Below the pieces are notes generated by a model. The model was not told the origin of the DNA. It saw nothing but the letters and a program-made list of their open reading frames with translations, and searched no databases. A stretch of 16,458 bases of DNA from CAZJHX01 sp964545715 (lineage in GTDB: Bacteria > Myxococcota_A > UBA9042 > GCA-2863065): assembly GCA_964545715.1 (NCBI GenBank), contig CAZJHX010000205.1, positions 1 to 16,458 on the forward strand, given 5' to 3'. The position numbers were made by a program, and so were the translations under genes. Below, piece by piece: positions 12,827 to 16,458 of this stretch (position 1 is its first letter; each line of letters starts with the position of its first letter).

Positions 12827-15800
12827 TCAGTCCACTGGAAACACTCGTACCAGGACGTCCAGACTTCCGTTCTTAGCCGGGTCCGTCTGCCACCCCACCA
12901 TGAACGAGTCGGGACCGTCGGCCGCCACAAACGGCGCATTCTGCGACCCCAGGCGGCTCCGGTTGGCGACAACACGTGGAGTCAACGCGTCACCGGTCGC
13001 GCTACGCAGCTGGTATTGGACGGCGGTCAGATCGCCATCCACATTCGGAGTCTCCCAAGCGATGACAAATCCCGACGCAACAGCCGCTACGCCCGGACTG
13101 CGCTGGTCGCCCTCATGCACGACGTGTGGCGTGAACTCCGCGCCCACACCCGCCGCCGCAGCGCCGATCGTGATGGCGCGGCAGACGACGGTAAGCCCGA
13201 CGTCCAACTCGGAGTCGGACTCCCAACAGGCCATACCCTTGTCCCCAGCCGCGTTGGCGGCGACCGCCGGTCGTGTCTGATCGCCGGACTTCTGCACGTT
13301 CAGTACGGTCTGATCGCCGGTGGCCGCCGTCCCGGTCGCTCGCCCGACCATGATCTCCGCATGCTCGGCCAGCCGCGACTCCCACACGACCAGCAGCGCG
13401 TCGACGCCCAACGATGCCACCGCAGGATGCTCTTGAGGCCCCCCGGTCGCGGTGTTCAGCACGATGTCGGCCGACAACGGCGCCCCGGTCGAGGAGAATC
13501 GGCGCATCGACACATCCTGACTCTCCGCCGGACCGTCCCACAACAAACTGATGACACCGTCAGAACCCACTGCGACGGCCGGGTGGCGCTGGGCTCCGGC
13601 GGTCACGGCGTTGCCGGCGATCTCGCCCGTCAGAGGCTCCCCGCCAGCGTCGTAAACTCGCAACGCAACCCCACGCCCGTCCGTGTCCTCCGTCTCCCAC
13701 GCCACAGCAAAGCGTCCTGCTGCCGCGGCAACAGCCGGGGCCGACTGCGTGCCGTTGGTCACTTCATTAACCAGCAACTCGGGACCTTCCGGCTCGCCCT
13801 GCCCATTGACGCGCTGGGCTCGGATCTCTTCGCTGCCGGCGTCCCCGATCGGAGTGACAAATGCCACCAGCGCGCCGCCATCCACAAACGCCCCCGCGGG
13901 GGCCGACTGCGCGCCCTGGACCGTGGCGTTTACCCGCCTCTCCAGCCGACCGGACGAGGCCGACCCGTCCTTGGCGAACCGTCGAGTCCAAACGTCCTCG
14001 CCTGAGACAAACGCCACGGCCCACTGGTCGTCCGCCAGGACAGCGAGCGATGGTCGGACCTGATCGAGCGGCTCGTAGCCGCTCACCGCCAGGGGCGCAC
14101 CGGCGGGTGTGCCAAACTTGTTGAATCGCTGCGCCATAACCGCGAAGCCGTCGGAGTCACCGTTCTCGTCGTCGTATACCGCGACAAAACCGCCATCGGA
14201 GAAGACGCCGACGTCCCCCAGACGCTGATCGCCCTCCCCCGCGACGGGACTGACGGCAAACGGGCCGGTGATGGCATTCAGCTGCCCGTCGTACAGTCGC
14301 CCACGCACGGCGCTCTCCACGGTCCACATGACTACGACCCCAGTGCCGCCGCCCGCGCCCGATTCCACCGCGACAGAGGTCACTTCGCCGGCCTCATCAG
14401 CGACATCGATAATGGCCGTTACGGGCGCGTCATTCAGGTATTCACGCAGCTTGACCGCCGTTTGTGTGGCGTCGACCCAGGCGACCGCCAGCTCCGCCAC
14501 CGTTCCACCGACCGGCGCCGCATCGAAGCGCGCGAAGCTGGTGGGCGATGCGGCGAGCGTGCCGCCGGCCGACGAAGCCAGCCCCTGTGCGTACCGGCGA
14601 AAATAGAGGAGGTCCGCTTCGGGCTCGAAACTCCCGAGGCCCCCAAACTCTACTGCGTACGAGTACACCAAGAGCCAGTTCCCGTTGCTCAAGGCTACCG
14701 GCACCGCCCGAAACGCCTGCACGTCCACGCCACCATCGGCAGATCCCCCCTTGAAGGTCACCACGTCCGCATGGCCCTTAAGCGCGCCCGACTCGGCGTG
14801 CTCGCGCACCCTCAACTTCGGCGACAGGACGCTGATGTCACAGTTGTTGGGACCGCAGGTGGGGGGAGGGTTCCAGAACACGGACAGCAAGAGGCCGTCA
14901 GACGCCGCGATGCCGGTGTTAAACTCCCCCGGGCCATCGTCAATAGCGAGCTCCTCGTTTTCTCGGCTGCCGTGCGCGTCGGTGATTCGCGCAAACTTGC
15001 CGTCCGGCGCGGCCCAATGCGTCACAAAGCGGTTGCCGGGTAGCGCGGCCAGGGCCGGCGCACCGGTGGGATACAGTTTGGAGCCCCCGGGGAGCGGGTG
15101 CGCGCCCTCGATAGAAGACTGGAACGCTGCGATGTTGATCGACTCTTCCACACACACCGCGACTGTACCTACGCAGACGCCGCCCAGACAATTGTCACTT
15201 GCGGTGCAATTGTCGCCGTCATCGCAGAAGGTGCCGTCACCAAGCTCCGTGAACGTGCACCCGATCACCGAGTCGCAGACATCATAGGTACAGGGCTTGC
15301 CGTCGTCGCAGACCTCCAGCGTGCCGACGCAGTCCCCGTTCACACACGTGTCCGCCGTCGTACACTTATTCCCATCGTCACAGGCGCCCTGGACCGGGGC
15401 GTTCACACAGCCGACCGCCGGCTCGCAAGAGTCGGCCGTGCACGGGTCGGAGTCATTGCACTGCGGCGCAGCGCCCTCACATTTGCCGGCAACGCACGTG
15501 TCATTGACCGTGCACTCGCTGCCGTCGTCGCACGGCTCGTCCACCGGGGTTGTCTGGCAGCCCACTTCCGGATCGCACACGGTCGTCGTACACTGATCGC
15601 CGTCCTCGCAGATCGCTTCGTCCGTCACGGTTTTGCAGCCCTCAGCGACATCGCAGGTCGTCGTCGTGCAGTCCAGGTTCTGGGCACACTGGGAGTTGTC
15701 GGGCGTGCTCTCACACTTGCCGGAGTCCTTGATACACTCGTCCACGGTGCAATCGATGCCGTCATCGCAGAGGCCGTCGTCGGTCAGGCCGTTGCAATCG

Positions 15801-16458
15801 TTGTCTACCCCGTCGCACACCTCCGCCTCCGGCGCGGCTGCGTCGCACTCGGTCAACCCCGCCAACGTGCATGTCCGAATGCCGCCACAGCTACCAAGCG
15901 CGTTGGTCACCTCACAGGCAGATGTCAGCGCCAGCTTTATCGACAGCTTGTTGCACTGGCACAGCCCTTCGGTTCTCACGCACATCGCCGCCTCCACGCC
16001 GTCTATCGTCGTCTTTGCCTGGCATGTGTAGCCCGCCGGGCAGGCGAAGGTCTCAAAGCAATTCACGGCGCAGAAGGCGCCGGCACCTGGGTACTCGACA
16101 CAACCCGACGGCAGCGCCGGATCCTCTCCAACGGCAGCGCAATCCGCGTCTTTGGTGCACGGCTGGCACAGCTTTGCGCTTTTTGGCGCGCAGATCTGGA
16201 CCGGCACTGACGTCCCATCGCTGCCAGATGGTACGCAGTCCATCCCGTCCGGGCAGTCATCGCCAGCCGAGCAGCTGTCGGAGCAGACTCCGTCCTCGAT
16301 CAGGCACACGTTGCTGTCGCAATCCGCGCTGACCTCGCACGGGCAACCGACCTCGCCGTCAACTGCACAATCGAAGGGCCCACCTGTATCGTCCGTGCCC
16401 GTGTCGTCCGTGCCCGTGTCGTCCGTGCCCGTGTCGTCCGTGCCCGTGTCGTCCGTGC
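12827..16458 (-). CDS. Giant secreted Cys-rich, MopE-like, propeller-repeat protein (partial)
   Basis: The frame is open to the right edge, so the start is outside; 1209 residues are visible. It opens in TDDTG repeats (a Thr/Asp/Gly linker as found after lipoprotein signals) and continues with about 440 Cys-rich residues. These contain one MopE-like motif (VCDGVDNDCNGLTDDG, the putative metal-binding motif) and a series of CDDG(D/N)xCTxxDxC units spaced about 40 residues apart. The last 760 residues are repeats of about 50-60 residues with cores such as PAVAAAAGRFAVAWE and RPAVAANAAGDKGMACWE, which look like blades of one or two beta-propellers. No catalytic motif is seen. It is probably a surface or adhesion protein of the type common in Myxococcota-like genomes. 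The gene ends 36 bp before repeat copy B. Confidence 0.85.
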   Translation of the reverse strand, partial: TDDTGTDDTGTDDTGTDDTGTDDTGGPFDCAVDGEVGCPCEVSADCDSNVCLIEDGVCSDSCSAGDDCPDGMDCVPSGSDGTSVPVQICAPKSAKLCQPCTKDADCAAVGEDPALPSGCVEYPGAGAFCAVNCFETFACPAGYTCQAKTTIDGVEAAMCVRTEGLCQCNKLSIKLALTSACEVTNALGSCGGIRTCTLAGLTECDAAAPEAEVCDGVDNDCNGLTDDGLCDDGIDCTVDECIKDSGKCESTPDNSQCAQNLDCTTTTCDVAEGCKTVTDEAICEDGDQCTTTVCDPEVGCQTTPVDEPCDDGSECTVNDTCVAGKCEGAAPQCNDSDPCTADSCEPAVGCVNAPVQGACDDGNKCTTADTCVNGDCVGTLEVCDDGKPCTYDVCDSVIGCTFTELGDGTFCDDGDNCTASDNCLGGVCVGTVAVCVEESINIAAFQSSIEGAHPLPGGSKLYPTGAPALAALPGNRFVTHWAAPDGKFARITDAHGSRENEELAIDDGPGEFNTGIAASDGLLLSVFWNPPPTCGPNNCDISVLSPKLRVREHAESGALKGHADVVTFKGGSADGGVDVQAFRAVPVALSNGNWLLVYSYAVEFGGLGSFEPEADLLYFRRYAQGLASSAGGTLAASPTSFARFDAAPVGGTVAELAVAWVDATQTAVKLREYLNDAPVTAIIDVADEAGEVTSVAVESGAGGGTGVVVMWTVESAVRGRLYDGQLNAITGPFAVSPVAGEGDQRLGDVGVFSDGGFVAVYDDENGDSDGFAVMAQRFNKFGTPAGAPLAVSGYEPLDQVRPSLAVLADDQWAVAFVSGEDVWTRRFAKDGSASSGRLERRVNATVQGAQSAPAGAFVDGGALVAFVTPIGDAGSEEIRAQRVNGQGEPEGPELLVNEVTNGTQSAPAVAAAAGRFAVAWETEDTDGRGVALRVYDAGGEPLTGEIAGNAVTAGAQRHPAVAVGSDGVISLLWDGPAESQDVSMRRFSSTGAPLSADIVLNTATGGPQEHPAVASLGVDALLVVWESRLAEHAEIMVGRATGTAATGDQTVLNVQKSGDQTRPAVAANAAGDKGMACWESDSELDVGLTVVCRAITIGAAAAGVGAEFTPHVVHEGDQRSPGVAAVASGFVIAWETPNVDGDLTAVQYQLRSATGDALTPRVVANRSRLGSQNAPFVAADGPDSFMVGWQTDPAKNGSLDVLVRVFPVD
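16391..16458. repeat. 15-bp tandem repeat encoding TDDTG linker
   Basis: The unit GTCCGTGCCCGTGTC occurs four times perfectly (16391-16450) and continues into the edge; a degenerate copy precedes it. In the minus-strand frame each unit encodes T-D-D-T-G. Copies are identical at the DNA level, which indicates recent expansion or active length change. The full array length is not visible. Confidence 0.95.

Noticed and set aside
15098..16210. Plus-strand open frame opposite the Cys-rich modules
   Set aside because: Shadow of the Cys-rich frame; no recognisable domain and no ribosome-binding site.
16391..16458. CRISPR-like array
   Set aside because: The 15-bp units are directly adjacent with no spacers and are in frame with a coding region; they are a protein linker repeat.

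Overview
The window is GC-rich DNA of a Gram-negative bacterium with a protein-rich, lipoprotein-rich envelope. Predicted outer-membrane and exported proteins, Asp/Thr-rich linkers, MopE-like Cys-rich modules and VCBS/ASPIC repeats suggest a Myxococcota- or Bradymonadota-like (former deltaproteobacterial) lineage. No rRNA, tRNA or marker gene is present to prove this. Apart from a 23-codon gene tail at the left edge and transposase debris near 9 kb, all coding is on the minus strand, so gene order is described right to left.

Right end (12827-16458): the 3' part of a very large secreted Cys-rich protein, starting in a TDDTG tandem-repeat linker, passing through MopE-like and Cys-rich modules, and ending in about 760 residues of propeller-like repeats. 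Middle (8750-12291): a 3.5-kb segment bounded by two copies of a 499-bp direct repeat that differ at one base. It holds a two-gene cargo (matrixin-like zinc metalloprotease with Asp-box repeats, then a lipoprotein) and a decayed IS91-family transposase that starts exactly at the repeat edge. The left repeat copy is the start of an intact GH3-family acyl-adenylating gene plus its upstream DNA. The right copy is a truncated duplicate of the same stretch. The XYX layout is what integration of a 4041-bp circle by homologous recombination would leave.

Left of this (2434-8543): five genes, each overlapping the next by 4 bp. They encode a GH3-family adenylating enzyme, an exported VCBS/ASPIC-UnbV protein, a small four-helix membrane protein, a periplasmic LolA-like lipoprotein-sorting protein and an outer-membrane beta-barrel. 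The set looks like one envelope pathway, perhaps activation of an acyl acid followed by transfer or display across the envelope; this is inference. The VCBS/ASPIC gene is broken by a single in-frame TGA. Far left (72-2305): a small lipoprotein followed by a lipoprotein-type GH1 glycosidase, whose start codon lies in an inverted repeat.

Main points of interest: the 499-bp repeat-bounded segment, the in-frame TGA, a 10-G tract in the metalloprotease signal-peptide codons (possible phase-variation switch), and the unusual five-gene operon.
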